From CAVQAH01 sp963784195 (GTDB lineage Bacteria; Acidobacteriota; Vicinamibacteria; Vicinamibacterales; 2-12-FULL-66-21), in contig CAWARA010000014.1 in NCBI GenBank assembly GCA_963784195.1, positions 1 through 46,454 on the forward strand: a stretch of 46,454 nt of DNA. The letters are read 5' to 3'. Shown here in pieces: positions 1 through 9,381 of this stretch. The notes below the pieces were generated by a model that saw nothing but the letters and a program-made list of their open reading frames with translations, was not told where the DNA came from and made no database searches. The translations under genes were made by a program, and so were the position numbers. Each line of letters starts with the position of its first letter. The stretch's first letter is position 1.

Positions 1-2336
1 TCGGATCGACACGGCCCGCTTTCCACGCCGGCAGCGACGCCGACACCGCCCAAGCAGCAGCACGGACCCCAGAGCCACGACGAAGGTTGCCTGGTCCATC
101 GGCGTGACGCCGTGCAGCAGACCCTGCAGCGCCCGGGTGCCGGCGGCGGCGAGCGCAAGGCCGAGCACGGCGCCGATTGAGGCGAGCATCAGCGACTGAC
201 GCACGACCATCCAGCGGACATGCTGTCTCGATGAACCGAGCGCCACGCGGATGGCGTACTCGCGCCGGCGGAATTGGGAGGTCAATGCCACCACCGCGTA
301 CAGGCCAGCGCCGCAGAGCACGATTGCGACCACGCCAAAGTACGTTAGCGTGACCATCACGAGCCGGTGCCGCGCGGTCTGCTGCGATACCACATCGTCG
401 ATCGGATCGCCGTCGTCGTGGCCACCGATGGATCGACAGTGCGGACGGCGGCGCGCATCTCCGTCGCCAGCGACGCGAGACGGCCATCCGCTTGACAGCA
501 AAGCGCCTTCGCGGCCAGGAGTATTGGAGCGTCGAGCCGTAAGCCGTGGGCCGGACGTCCTGTGTGGACCACCCTGCCGGACGTCTCCAGCGATGCCAAC
601 GATGGTGATCTCCCGGTCAGTCGCGGCGCCCGCACCCATCTTCACCTTTGCGCCGATGGCATTCCCCTCGGGCCAGAACATCTTCGCCATCGTCTGGTTG
701 ATCACGACCACGCGCGGCGCGGGAAATCGTTGCTCTCCGCGATGTCGCGCCCTTCGGTGATCGTACATCGAGGAACGAGAAAAAGCGGGGCGTGACCGAG
801 TATACGTAATTTCGGCGGGCGCCTGCTCCAGGCGGTCGAGGATCGTCAGGCGCGCGCCCATCGAGCCCATCGTGGAAATCCCACCGACGCGCTGGCATTG
901 GAGACGCCGGAAGCCGGCCGAGCTGCTCGAGCACGTCGCGCTCGAAGCGGACCTGCGTTTCCGTTGACGATAGCGTGGCAACGGTAACGTCACGTGGAAG
1001 TACGTGAGCTTGCCGGTGTCGAAGCCGAGCGAGTCGCCGACAGGTGGCTGACCGTGCGCACGAGCAGCCCGGCGGCGACGACCAGGACGACCGCAACCGC
1101 GACCTGCACGAGGACCAGGCCGAGCGCACCGCCGTGAGCCGCATCACACACGTCGTGCTGCGCGCGTTTCGCAGCGGGTCCTCGGTCTGCAGCCGGACTA
1201 TTGCCCGTGCGGCGCGAGCGCCGCGAACACGCCGGTCGCCAGGCCGAGAAACAGTCCGATCGCGGCCGTCGACGGTTCGAAGGACACCGGTGCGAGCAGC
1301 GCAGGAATTGCTGCTGATAGCGCGCCACGAACGCGATCAGCGTGTACGCCAGCCAGAGGCCGGCGGCGGATCCAACGATCGACACCACAAGGCTGTCTGC
1401 GAGACGTTCGCGGAACAGCCGGCCGGCGGTCGCGCCGAGCGCCGTGCGGATGGCGTAGTGCTGACGCTCGGCCGAGGCGCGCGCGGCCGACAACCCGGCG
1501 ATGTTCGCCCAGACGATCAGCATCAGCAGCGCGGCCGCCGCACCAGTACCCATCAGCGCCGTCTCGGATGATCCAATGAGATCTTCGCGGAGCGGCTTGA
1601 CGAACCACCGCTCGCGCGCGTGTATCGCCGGATATTGCGAACGCTGGCCTTGGGAGAAGGTATCCATGTAGGCGTTCGCCTGTTGAAGCGTCACCCCGGG
1701 GACCAGGCGCGCGAATACCGTCAGCATGCGCCGTGCGCGTGCGGTATCGGCGAGGAGCGGCCGCATGTCGAGCGGCAGCCACACCGCTGTTTCAGGACCG
1801 AACGGCGCGATGAAGTCACTCGGCATGACGCCGACGACTTGCCGCCGGACACCGTCCAGGGTGATCGACCGTCCGATCGCGTTGGGATCGCCCGACAGCG
1901 CCCGCTGCCAGAAGCTCCAGCTCACGATGGCCGCGCTGGCATCGCCGGAAGACCAGACCGTTCCCATCGCCGGCAGAACGCCCATGGTCTGAAAGTAGGC
2001 GTCGGTCACGTCGAGCGCCTGCACGCCCTCGGCGGCGTCGTTCGTCTCGTGCGTCGGGCTGCTGTACCGGAACGGCGCAAAGTCCCGCAGCACGGCCTGA
2101 CTGCCCTTCCTCAAGTCTTCAAGAACGAAGACCGACATCCCTCCTTGACGATCGTCAATGCCGGTAACGACCGACACGAGGCGCTCACCGTCGGCATATG
2201 GCAGCGGATCAAGGAACGCACGCTTGACGACGGCGAAGCTGGTAGCGGCTGCAGCCACCGCCAGCGCAAGAATCCCGACACACGTCAGCGCATACAGCGG
2301 CTGGACGCGAAACTGGCGACGCAGGACAGAGAGCAT
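1..2336 (-). pseudogene. ADOP-family FtsX/MacB-like permease, multiply frameshifted, C-terminus cut by window edge
   Basis: Membrane permease of the acidobacterial duplicated-orphaned-permease type: an N-terminal membrane segment, a MacB periplasmic core domain, and FtsX-type membrane segments in two repeats, with no ATPase gene beside it. The first ~340 residues read cleanly (2336 down to about 1320), including the core phrase WSFWQRALSGDPNAIG and the FtsX motif YAIRTALGATAGRLF. The frame then changes near 1310, 1200, 1040 and in the 600-800 region. The second FtsX repeat (REYAIRVALGSSRQHVRWM) is readable near 200-260, and the C-terminal phrase SLPAWKAGRVDP sits at the edge after another shift. 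The full protein would be about 800 residues. Several indels in one gene mean either a decayed gene or poor sequence near a contig end. Family assignment is firm; function (efflux or lipoprotein handling) is unknown. Confidence 0.8.
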
Positions 2337-2462
2337 CTCGCGGCGATTTGCAATGGAAAGGCCAGCTGAGGCGTGAAAAGTCTCGACAATTGCGTGCGTG
2401 GACGAGCGGTGTGATCAAATACGTTCGCCAGCGGACATGAGCCGACCGCTGGCGGCTACATC

Positions 2463-2550
2463 GGGGTCAGATCTTGTTTCTTGCAGGATTGTCCTTTTCG
2501 ATGGACGTTACTCAAAGGGGACATTCGTGCAAGAAACAAGATCTGACCCC
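2463..2550. repeat. 88-bp palindromic element, copy 1
   Basis: Perfect 23-bp terminal inverted repeats (2463-2485 and 2528-2550) beginning GGGGTCAGATCTTG. The stem continues imperfectly inward (GATTGTCC against GGACATTC) to a short loop near 2500-2510. A second copy with the same arms but a different centre lies at 38742-38827. Dispersed copies with conserved arms and a variable centre suggest a REP/MITE-like mobile palindrome. No transposase is encoded in this window. Confidence 0.8.
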
Positions 2551-2552
2551 TC

Positions 2553-2729
2553 GAGTTCAGCGCGGCCCGCCTGATCGACGAGTATCAGATCGTCGTGAAT
2601 CCCATCGTGCTGGGCAGTGGAAGGACGATGTTCGACGGGATGGATGGAAAGATGGGGCTGGCCCTGAAGAACTCACGAAGCTTCAGCAACGGCAACGTCG
2701 TCTCTTCTGTTTCGCCTTCGATCTCCTGA
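2553..2729 (+). pseudogene. 3' remnant of a RibD C-terminal/dihydrofolate-reductase-like protein
   Basis: An open frame with no start codon runs 58 codons to TGA at 2727-2729. It contains LIDEYQIVVNPIVLGSGRTM followed later by SFSNGNVVSS, the characteristic C-terminal end of RibD_C/DHFR-like reductases of the YyaP/YwjB type. The usual N-terminal ~120 residues, with the NADPH-binding strand, are absent. The reading frame begins directly at the edge of the 88-bp palindromic element, so the 5' part was lost or displaced when the element arrived or by later deletion. Family recognition is good from the motif. The fragment cannot be functional. Confidence 0.75.
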
Positions 2730-3087
2730 ATCGACTTGAAGCCAACAACCCACTCGCATCATCGGTTCATGGAAGGAGTGTCGTCCTATTTGAGCGATTG
2801 GGCGAGGTCGTGCTTGATCGAAATAACCGGCTTCATGGACCGTGTCGAGAATCGAGCACCTGCCGCGCGATCGCATATGACAGCGCCAGACCCTCTCGAC
2901 GAAAACCGAGTCCGACAATCGTGCGTCAAAGGTGAGGAACATCGCGTACCTATGATGGCAACCAGTCTGGTTTCCGTCCAGCACACATTAAGACAGGCTG
3001 AAACGCGTCAGCCAGCGAGCGGTTTCGTTCTTGCTTTCGCAACGCGCGAGTGCCCTCGCCTGCAAGGTCTTTCGCCTCATATAACCC
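2730..3087. other. Intergenic stretch, nothing recognisable
   Basis: About 360 bases between the reductase remnant and the sigma factor gene. Short open frames occur on both strands, but none has a recognisable motif, a convincing ribosome site or stable codon bias. The promoter of the downstream sigma/anti-sigma/CHAT cassette probably lies in its last 150 bases; no consensus -35/-10 pair was identified. Confidence 0.4.
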
Positions 3088-3756
3088 TTGGTGCCTGAGA
3101 AAGGCCTCCTAACAGAGAGCAGTTTGTACGTGCGCACAGAAGCAGCCTTACGAGAAACACCATCATTTACGAAATTCGCATTCGGTCGATTGCTCGAATG
3201 GCTCGACGATGGCGGTGAGTCGAATGGCGAGACGTACCTCGAGATTCGCCGGCGGCTCGTTCTGTACTTCGATCGGCGGAATCGCCCGGGGGCCGAAGAC
3301 CTCGCTGACGAGACGCTCAGCCGCGTCGCGAGGACTCTGGAGCAGAGCGGGAGGATCGTCACTCGCCCGCCCGCCCGCTATTGCTATGTCGTCGCGCGAT
3401 TTGTGCTGCTCGAAGACGTACGGCGCGACCGCAGGCACGTATCCCTCGACGAGCCGCGACGCTACGATGTCATCCGCGGACGAACGATTGGATCCATCGA
3501 CTCGGATGAAACGAGCACACTCCGCGAACAACGCCTCGAGTGTCTCGATCCGTGTCTCCAGCGACTGCGTCCGGATCAGCGCGAGCTGGCCATCGAGTAC
3601 TTCCGCGACTCGGGCAGGCAGCGCATCGAGCGTCGCCGCGGCCTGGCACAGCGATTCGGGATCTCGATGAATGCGCTTGGCATCCGCGCGTGCCGGATCC
3701 GCGACTCGCTGATGACTTGCGTCGAAGCCTGCCGGCGGGAGCGGCGACGGATTTGA
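3088..3756 (+). CDS. Sigma-70-family (ECF-like) RNA polymerase sigma factor
   Basis: Predicted two-domain sigma factor that would direct RNA polymerase to a small regulon. A region-2-like part (about residues 40-115) holds the helix ADETLSRVARTL and a YCYVVARFVLLEDVRR segment. A region-4-like part (about 155-220) contains LRPDQRELAIEYF and a final helix-turn-helix (LAQRFGISMNALGIRACRI). At 222 residues it is typical of short acidobacterial sigma factors found beside CHAT-TPR genes. The longest frame starts at TTG; a start about 12-14 codons downstream is also possible, because conserved sequence only begins near TPSFTKFAFGRLL. The anti-sigma-like gene follows after 39 bases and the CHAT gene after that, so the three are probably co-transcribed and this factor probably controls its own cassette. 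Confidence 0.75.
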   Translation: MVPEKGLLTESSLYVRTEAALRETPSFTKFAFGRLLEWLDDGGESNGETYLEIRRRLVLYFDRRNRPGAEDLADETLSRVARTLEQSGRIVTRPPARYCYVVARFVLLEDVRRDRRHVSLDEPRRYDVIRGRTIGSIDSDETSTLREQRLECLDPCLQRLRPDQRELAIEYFRDSGRQRIERRRGLAQRFGISMNALGIRACRIRDSLMTCVEACRRERRRI

Positions 3757-3795
3757 CGGACCTTTCTCCTATCAGGGTAGGCCCCTGTTTTCACG

Positions 3796-4665
3796 ATGAG
3801 CATCTTCCTGCGAGATGAATCGGGCATGCCCGACGACCGTCAACTCACCCGCTACCTGCTGGGGTTGCTTCCGGACAGGGAGGCCGAACGTCTTGATGAG
3901 GCCAGCGTCGCCGACGACGACTTCGCGGCCCGTCTGCGCATCGCCGAAACAGACCTCGTCGACAGCTATGTCGTCGGGGCTCTCGAAGGCGACACGCTGA
4001 AGCGTTTCGAATCACATTATCTTTCGTCACCGCTGAGGCGCAGGAACGTCAGATTCGCGACCGGTTTCCTCGCGGCAATCCAGCGGTCTGCACCCGCAGC
4101 CGCGGTGAGCCGCGAGAGCGCGATGCCTCTGTCCGTTCCTCTGTCTTGGAGGCGGCACACATTGCCCTCCCGGCTGGTCGTGGCGGCGGCGCTGTGGCTG
4201 GTGGTGTGCGGAGCCCTGCTGTTTCATTTCGTCCAGGTGCAGAACGAACCCCGCCTCGCACCGAAGGAGGCCTCGGCGCCTCCCCTTGAACGCGATCCGG
4301 AGGCGGCGTCTGCACCTCGGACAGCAACTGCACCGGTGACGGCCCTCGTGCTGGCGCCACAGACGCGGGCGATCGATCCGGTGCCGGAGGTGACGATTCT
4401 TCCAGGCGCCGGCCACGCGGCCTTCGAGTTGAGGCTCGATTCGAACGAGTTCCCGCGATACGAAATCGAGTTGAAGGATCCAGCCTCCAATCGGATCGTC
4501 TGGCGTAGTGGCCCGGCTGCCGCCACCGTCACAGGGCAGACAACGGCTCTCAGCGTCCTCGTTCCAGCTCGCGTGCTGAAGCCGCAACACTATTCGCTCA
4601 CGGTACTGGGTGCGCGCGCGAAGAGCGCGGAGGTCGTCGGCAGCTACACCTTCCGGGTCAGGTAG
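3796..4665 (+). CDS. Membrane-anchored anti-sigma-like protein
   Basis: A 289-residue single-pass membrane protein. The cytoplasmic N-terminus (DRQLTRYLLGLLPDREAERL and DLVDSYVVGAL) resembles the N-terminal helices of acidobacterial anti-sigma proteins, but lacks the HxxxCxxC zinc motif of the ZAS/zf-HC2 class. One hydrophobic segment (about residues 123-138, LVVAAALWLVVCGALLF) is followed by an Ala/Pro-rich stretch and an extracytoplasmic beta-rich domain (YEIELKDPASNRIVW to the C-terminus). The topology suits transmission of an envelope signal to the sigma factor encoded just upstream. An in-frame ATG at 3826 is an alternative start nearer the conserved sequence. The anti-sigma role is inferred from position and topology. 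Confidence 0.6.
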   Translation: MSIFLRDESGMPDDRQLTRYLLGLLPDREAERLDEASVADDDFAARLRIAETDLVDSYVVGALEGDTLKRFESHYLSSPLRRRNVRFATGFLAAIQRSAPAAAVSRESAMPLSVPLSWRRHTLPSRLVVAAALWLVVCGALLFHFVQVQNEPRLAPKEASAPPLERDPEAASAPRTATAPVTALVLAPQTRAIDPVPEVTILPGAGHAAFELRLDSNEFPRYEIELKDPASNRIVWRSGPAAATVTGQTTALSVLVPARVLKPQHYSLTVLGARAKSAEVVGSYTFRVR

Positions 4666-4692
4666 TAACAACCCGGCCGCTCGCATGACGCC

Positions 4693-7600
4693 ATGGTTCG
4701 ACTGACGACTGTCTGTTCCAGGTTGGCGATGGGCGCTGTGTCAGTAGCACTGCTGACACATCATGCGCGTCAGCCCGAGGTGTTTCCACGCGCGGCGACC
4801 CTTGGCATCGTGCCGAGCCTTCCTGTCGTCACCACGCTCGAACCCGATGAGCCGATCGAACGAGAACTCATGCGCGGAGAGCATCACCGCTACGAAATCA
4901 GTCTGTCAGCCGGCGAATACGAAGAGATCCTCGTCGAACAGCGAGGGATCGATGTCGTCGTCGAAGTTCGCGGCACCAGGGACAACGCAAGCGCCAAGTT
5001 CGACGACGAAGCCGGGCGTCAGGGTCGAGAGCAGGTCGACGTGGCCGCCACCAGTAACGGCCTCTACACGGTGACCATCAAGCCGGCCCGCGGCACCATG
5101 TCACCAGGCTCCTATGTGATTCGCGTCAGCCGGCGTCGGATGGCCACCGAGGGCGAACGCTCGATCTACGCGTCGCGCATGCTGCGGACGACCGCCGCGC
5201 AGCTGGAGGTGGAGGGAAGGTTCGACGAGGCGCGGCGAATGCTCGAACGCGCGCTCACGCTTACCGAGAGCGTGCGCGGGCGGAATGACGTGCAGGTCGC
5301 CGCTGTCGCCGCGCAACTCGCCGGGGTGCAGCGAAAGCTGGCGGACGGCGCGGCAGCAGAATGTTTGTACCAACGGGCGATCGCCATACTCGATCGGACG
5401 CGTGGCGCTGGTCACCCAACAGCCGCACGGGCACGGTCGGAGCTCGCCGTGCTCTATCAGCGCGAGGGCAAGCGCCGCAAGGCCGAAGCACTGCTTCGGC
5501 AGTCGCTTGACGTGATCGAAAAGACGCTGGGCGCGGAGCACCCCTGGTTTGTGAGCTCCCTGGCGACGCTCGGAAATCTTCGCGACAGCGCGGGAGATCT
5601 CGAGGAAGAGGAAGCCATCATCCGGCGGGCGATGTCGATCGCCGAGACGATCGGCGACACGGACAGCATTCAGTACGCCGCGCTGCTCAACAATCTTGGC
5701 GAAGTTCGCCGTCAGAAGGAGGACTACGGCCGCGCGGAGGCGCTCTTCCAACAGTCACTCGCGCTGGGCGAACGGCTGCTGGGACCTGCCAACTACACGA
5801 CCGCCACCCCGCTTCAGAACCTCGGCATCGTGGCGCGCGAGCGCAAGGACTACGCGATGGCCGAGGAGTACAACACGCGGGCGCTGTCGATCCGCGAACG
5901 CGCGGTCGGACTCAACCATCCGGACGTGGCCCATATCCTCACGAACCTGGCGAACATCTACCGTGCGCGCGGCGACTATGCGCGATCGCTGGAAACGCAC
6001 CTTCGCGCCCTGCGCATCTGGGAGAACGCCGCCGGTCCCTATCAGCGTGCGACGCTGCTGTCGGTGGGGAATATCGCCAAGACCTACGCGGCGATGGGCG
6101 ACATCGCCCGTGCTCTTCCGTATCAACGCCGGGCCGACGCCATCGTCGAAACGCAGCTGACGCTGAACCTGGCCATTGGATCCGAACGGCAGAAACTGAT
6201 GTTCGTTCAGGGCGTGTCGGAGCGCACCGACAGAACGATCTCCCTGCATCTGCGTGAAGCGCCGCACAACAGGGAGGCCGCCGCCCTCGCAACCCTCGTG
6301 CTGCTGCAACGCAAGGGCCGCGTGCTGGACACGCTTATCGACACACTCGCGGCCGTGCGTCAGCGCATCACGAATACCAGCGATGCGGGCCTGCTCGATC
6401 GGCTGAACACCACGACCGCCGAGCTGGCACGTCTCGCGCTGAACCCCCGGTTTGCGTCACATCCCGAGACTCGCGAGCGGGCGATCGCAGACCTGGCATT
6501 GAGAAAGGAACGGCTCGAAGGCGAGCTCGCGGAGCACAGTTCAGAGTTCCGCGCGCAGATGCAGCCGATTACGCTCGAAGGCGTAGAGTCCGCGCTTCCC
6601 CAGCGCACGGCGCTCGTGGAGTTCACGATCTTCCGGCCGTTCAACCCGAGAGCCGAGCGAAACAGCGAGGCGTACGACCGACCTCATTACGCCGCCTACA
6701 TCGTCCGCCGCGGACGCGCACCGAGCGGCTTCGACCTCGGGCCGGCCGAGGCGATCGATGGCGCGATCGGCGCGCTTCGCGAAGCCCTGCGCGATCCGAC
6801 ACGTGCGGACGTCGCACAACGAGCGCGGGACGTTGACGAACGAGTGATGGAACCGCTGCGCTCGGCACTCGGTGACGCGTCGAGACTGCTCATCTCACCC
6901 GACGGCGAGCTCAATCTCGTGCCATTCGAAGCGCTCGTCGACACCCAGGGCCGTTATCTCGTCGAGCGCCACACGGTCACCTATTTGACGAGCGGCCGAG
7001 ACCTCTTGCGGATGCAGCCGGCACGAACGAACCACCGCCGTCCCGTCATCTTCGCGGATCCGATCTTCGGCGAGCCATCGATCGCGTCAGCTCCGACGGA
7101 CGCCGAGCGCATCGCCGACTCGAGCCGTGCGCCGCAGCGTCACGGTTGCCGCAAATTTCTCGGCGTTGTACTTCGCGCCGCTTGCGGCGACGGCGGAAGA
7201 AGGACGCGCGATCAAAGGACTCTTTCCGAGCTCGACGCTGTACACGGGGCACGGGGCGACGAAGGCGGCCCTGCAACGCGTGAAGGGACCGCGCATGCTG
7301 CACATCGCCTCGCATGGTTTCTTCCTGCAGGACGCGCGCGCCACGGTCGACAATCCGCTACTGCGCTCGGGTCTTGCCCTTGCTGGCGCGAATCTGACCC
7401 ACGGCCAGCCCGGTGACGGGATGCTCACCGCGCTCGAAGCGTCCGGCCTGGATCTCTGGGGAACGAAACTCGTCACGCTCTCGGCGTGCGACACAGGGAT
7501 CGGTGAAGTCCGGAACGGCGAAGGCGTGTACGGACTGCGGCGTGCGTTCGTGCTGGCGGGTGCTGAAACCGTGGTCATGAGTCTGTGGCCCGTCCGCGAC

Positions 7601-7789
7601 GCGGTCGCTCGCGAGGCCATGGTCGCGTACTACTCGGGACTGCGCGCCGGTCTCGGGCGCAGCGATGCCCTGCGGCAGGCGCAATTGGCCATGCTCAAGC
7701 GGCCAGGACGTCAGCACCCCTTCTACTGGGCCAGCTTCATCCAGTCAGGTGAGTGGGCCAATCTCGACGGCCGGCGCCCTGGCGAATAG
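4693..7789 (+). CDS. CHAT-domain tetratricopeptide-repeat protein (frameshifted near 7110-7160)
   Basis: Predicted caspase-like protease with a TPR sensor array, about 1030 residues once the frame is repaired. Order: hydrophobic N-terminus; beta-rich PPC-like domain (about 50-150, ELMRGEHHRYEISLSAGEY); a run of TPRs (about 160-480, with repeats such as GDYARSLETHLRALRIWE); a helical linker; a C-terminal CHAT domain. CHAT begins in the first frame (DASRLLISPDGELNLVPFEAL) and continues after a one-base shift with SALYFAPLAATAEEGR. The catalytic dyad is visible: His in LHIASHGFF (codon 7313-7315) and Cys in LSACDTGIGEV (codon 7487-7489), so the active site is intact. The frame break lies between conserved blocks and has no slippery heptamer, so it is more likely a sequence error than decay. 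It is the third gene of the sigma/anti-sigma cassette. Substrate unknown. Confidence 0.85.
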
Positions 7790-7790
7790 G

Positions 7791-7922
7791 GAATGGGCAA
7801 TGGGCGATGGGCAATGGGCAGATGGGCAATGGGCAATGGGCAATGGGCAATGGGCAATGGGCAATGGGCAATGGGCAATGGGTAATGGGCTAATGGGTAA
7901 GGGTAATGGGTAAGCGTAATGG
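7791..7922 (+). repeat. Heptanucleotide tandem array, unit GGGCAAT
   Basis: About eighteen near-exact 7-nt units reading GGGCAAT on the plus strand, with GGGCGAT and GGGTAAT variants at the ends. It starts two bases after the CHAT stop codon. The unit resembles the short tandemly repeated heptamers known from cyanobacteria. There are no spacers, so it is not a CRISPR array. Confidence 0.9.
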
Positions 7923-7970
7923 CTGAGGTACGGCGTGTTGCCGCCCTGACGCGCTCGCGCAACGCCCTAT

Positions 7971-8020
7971 CGCCCCTCGCCCCTCGCCCCTCGCCCCTCG
8001 CCCATCGCCCATCGCCCATC
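7971..8020. repeat. Heptanucleotide tandem array, units CGCCCCT/CGCCCAT
   Basis: Seven heptamers, first CGCCCCT then CGCCCAT, in the orientation opposite to the 7791-7922 array (the reverse complement is ATGGGCG). Transcribed from either strand, the two arrays could pair over tens of bases. It abuts the hairpin that follows the CAP gene. Confidence 0.85.
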
Positions 8021-8043
8021 AGGCCGGCCCTTGCGGCCGGCCT
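8021..8043 (-). terminator. Hairpin at the 3' end of the CAP gene
   Basis: Perfect 9-bp stem AGGCCGGCC / GGCCGGCCT with a 5-nt loop, one base beyond the CAP stop codon. No T-run follows on the minus strand, so this is a terminator-like or mRNA-stabilising hairpin rather than a classical intrinsic terminator. Confidence 0.5.
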
Positions 8044-8044
8044 G

Positions 8045-9196
8045 CTAGCTTCCGCCGAACGTCTGTGTCCAGTAGGAGCCGAACTGCGACCCGGCGCGAA
8101 AGGCGTAGCCCACGCCGATCGACCGGTAGCTGCCGTTCATGATGTTCTGGCAGTGTCCAGTGCTCCCCATCCACCCGTTGACGACGGCTGCGGGAGATCC
8201 CTGGCCGGCCGCAATGTTCTCCCCCAGAGGGCCGGACCCGGTGTAGCCGGCGCCACGGATGCGATCGACGAACGTTCGGCCGTCGAGGCTCGTGTGCGAG
8301 AAGTAGTTGTTCGTCGCCATGTCCTGGCTGTGCCCCTGCGCGGCGAGACGCAGGTTTGCGTTCATGGCGAGGGCCACGACTGGCGGATGCGCCGTGCCGC
8401 CACAAGTCGCGCCGGCCGCGCGGCGCTGGTTGACCAGCGCCAATACCTCGTTTTCGAACACCGTCGCGGATGGATCGGGCGGCGGGGGCACTGGTGGTGG
8501 CGTTGGCGGTGCGGGTGGCGTGGGTGCAGGCGGCGCCGGGGGCGCGGGGGCGGTTGGCGCGGACACCGTGATGGTCGCGGTTTGCGAATCGACCGAGCCG
8601 ACCGCGTTCGACACGCGCACCCAGTAACGCGCCGTTTCGGTCAGTTCCGGCGTCGTGTAGTGAGTGGACGTCGAGCCGGCGATCGGGTTGTCGGTCGCCC
8701 CACTCGCGCCGCGAAACCACTGGTATGCGAACGGCGCCGAACCCGTGGTTTCCACGAAGATGGTTGCTTTTTGTCCCGGCGCGATCGTCTCGTCCTCGGG
8801 CTGCTCCGTGATCGTCGGCGCGCTCGGTGGAGTGGCAGCGGGATCAACAGTGATGGTGGCCGTCTCGGAATCGACCGCCCCGCCAACCCGGACCCAATAT
8901 CGCGTCGTCGCTGACAGCGACGGCGTGGTGTATTCCGAACCGGTCGCGTTCGGGATGGGCGACGACGCCTGGCCGGCCGCGCCGACGAACCATTGATACG
9001 TGATCGCGCCGGAGCCGGTCGCCGCGACCGCGAGCGTCGCAGTGCTGCCGGGCGCGATCGTCTGACTCCGTGGCTGCGCCGTGATGGACAGCGTCTCGCT
9101 GGGTCCGGCAGGCGAACCCGACGAGCAGGCGGAGGCAACCGCGAGCGTTGCGATCCCGATCGCCAGCGCGAAAGAACGCCTTTTCAGCAATGCCAC
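8045..9196 (-). CDS. CAP/SCP-domain lipoprotein with two Ig-like domains
   Basis: Exported protein of 383 residues from a GTG start at 9196, chosen because it places a positively charged, hydrophobic signal (LLKRRSFALAIGIATLAVA) directly at the N-terminus. A TTG start at 9262 would add 22 unlikely residues. The signal ends in ASAC, a plausible though imperfect lipobox (Cys24). Two Ig-like repeats follow (about 33-120 and 125-215), each with a QWF core and a YWVRV strand, then a Pro-rich linker (about 216-248). The C-terminal CAP domain (about 250-383) has LVNQRR, GHSQDMATNNYFSH, GENIAAG and GWMGSTGHCQNIM motifs. The His/Glu residues of the CAP pocket are retained. Bacterial CAP proteins are secreted; their reactions are mostly unknown. 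The gene is isolated between heptamer arrays. Confidence 0.88.
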   Translation of the reverse strand: MALLKRRSFALAIGIATLAVASACSSGSPAGPSETLSITAQPRSQTIAPGSTATLAVAATGSGAITYQWFVGAAGQASSPIPNATGSEYTTPSLSATTRYWVRVGGAVDSETATITVDPAATPPSAPTITEQPEDETIAPGQKATIFVETTGSAPFAYQWFRGASGATDNPIAGSTSTHYTTPELTETARYWVRVSNAVGSVDSQTATITVSAPTAPAPPAPPAPTPPAPPTPPPVPPPPDPSATVFENEVLALVNQRRAAGATCGGTAHPPVVALAMNANLRLAAQGHSQDMATNNYFSHTSLDGRTFVDRIRGAGYTGSGPLGENIAAGQGSPAAVVNGWMGSTGHCQNIMNGSYRSIGVGYAFRAGSQFGSYWTQTFGGS

Positions 9197-9381
9197 TGTC
9201 TGCTGACTGGTCCAACTGCCGTGCCAACCGGTGAGGGCTGCCGTCCCCCGTGGATGTACCAATCGGGTCCCCTCACCATTGAGGCAGATTACAGGAGTGC
9301 GAGTGGACTGACCTGATTCGTGATGTCCGCAGGCGGGTCCCGGCGCGGGCCCGGCTTACAGGCGTTGAAAACAGCCGGCCT

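Noticed and set aside
2673..2984. Small open frames on both strands upstream of the sigma factor
   Set aside because: No motif, no ribosome site, and mutually overlapping; none is supported over the others.
7100..7160. Programmed ribosomal frameshift in the CHAT gene
   Set aside because: No slippery heptamer or downstream pseudoknot was seen, and many neighbouring genes carry similar indels, so error is more likely.
3088..7789. Whole sigma/anti-sigma/CHAT cassette as a prophage or plasmid insertion
   Set aside because: No integrase, att repeats or composition shift at its borders; it looks chromosomal.
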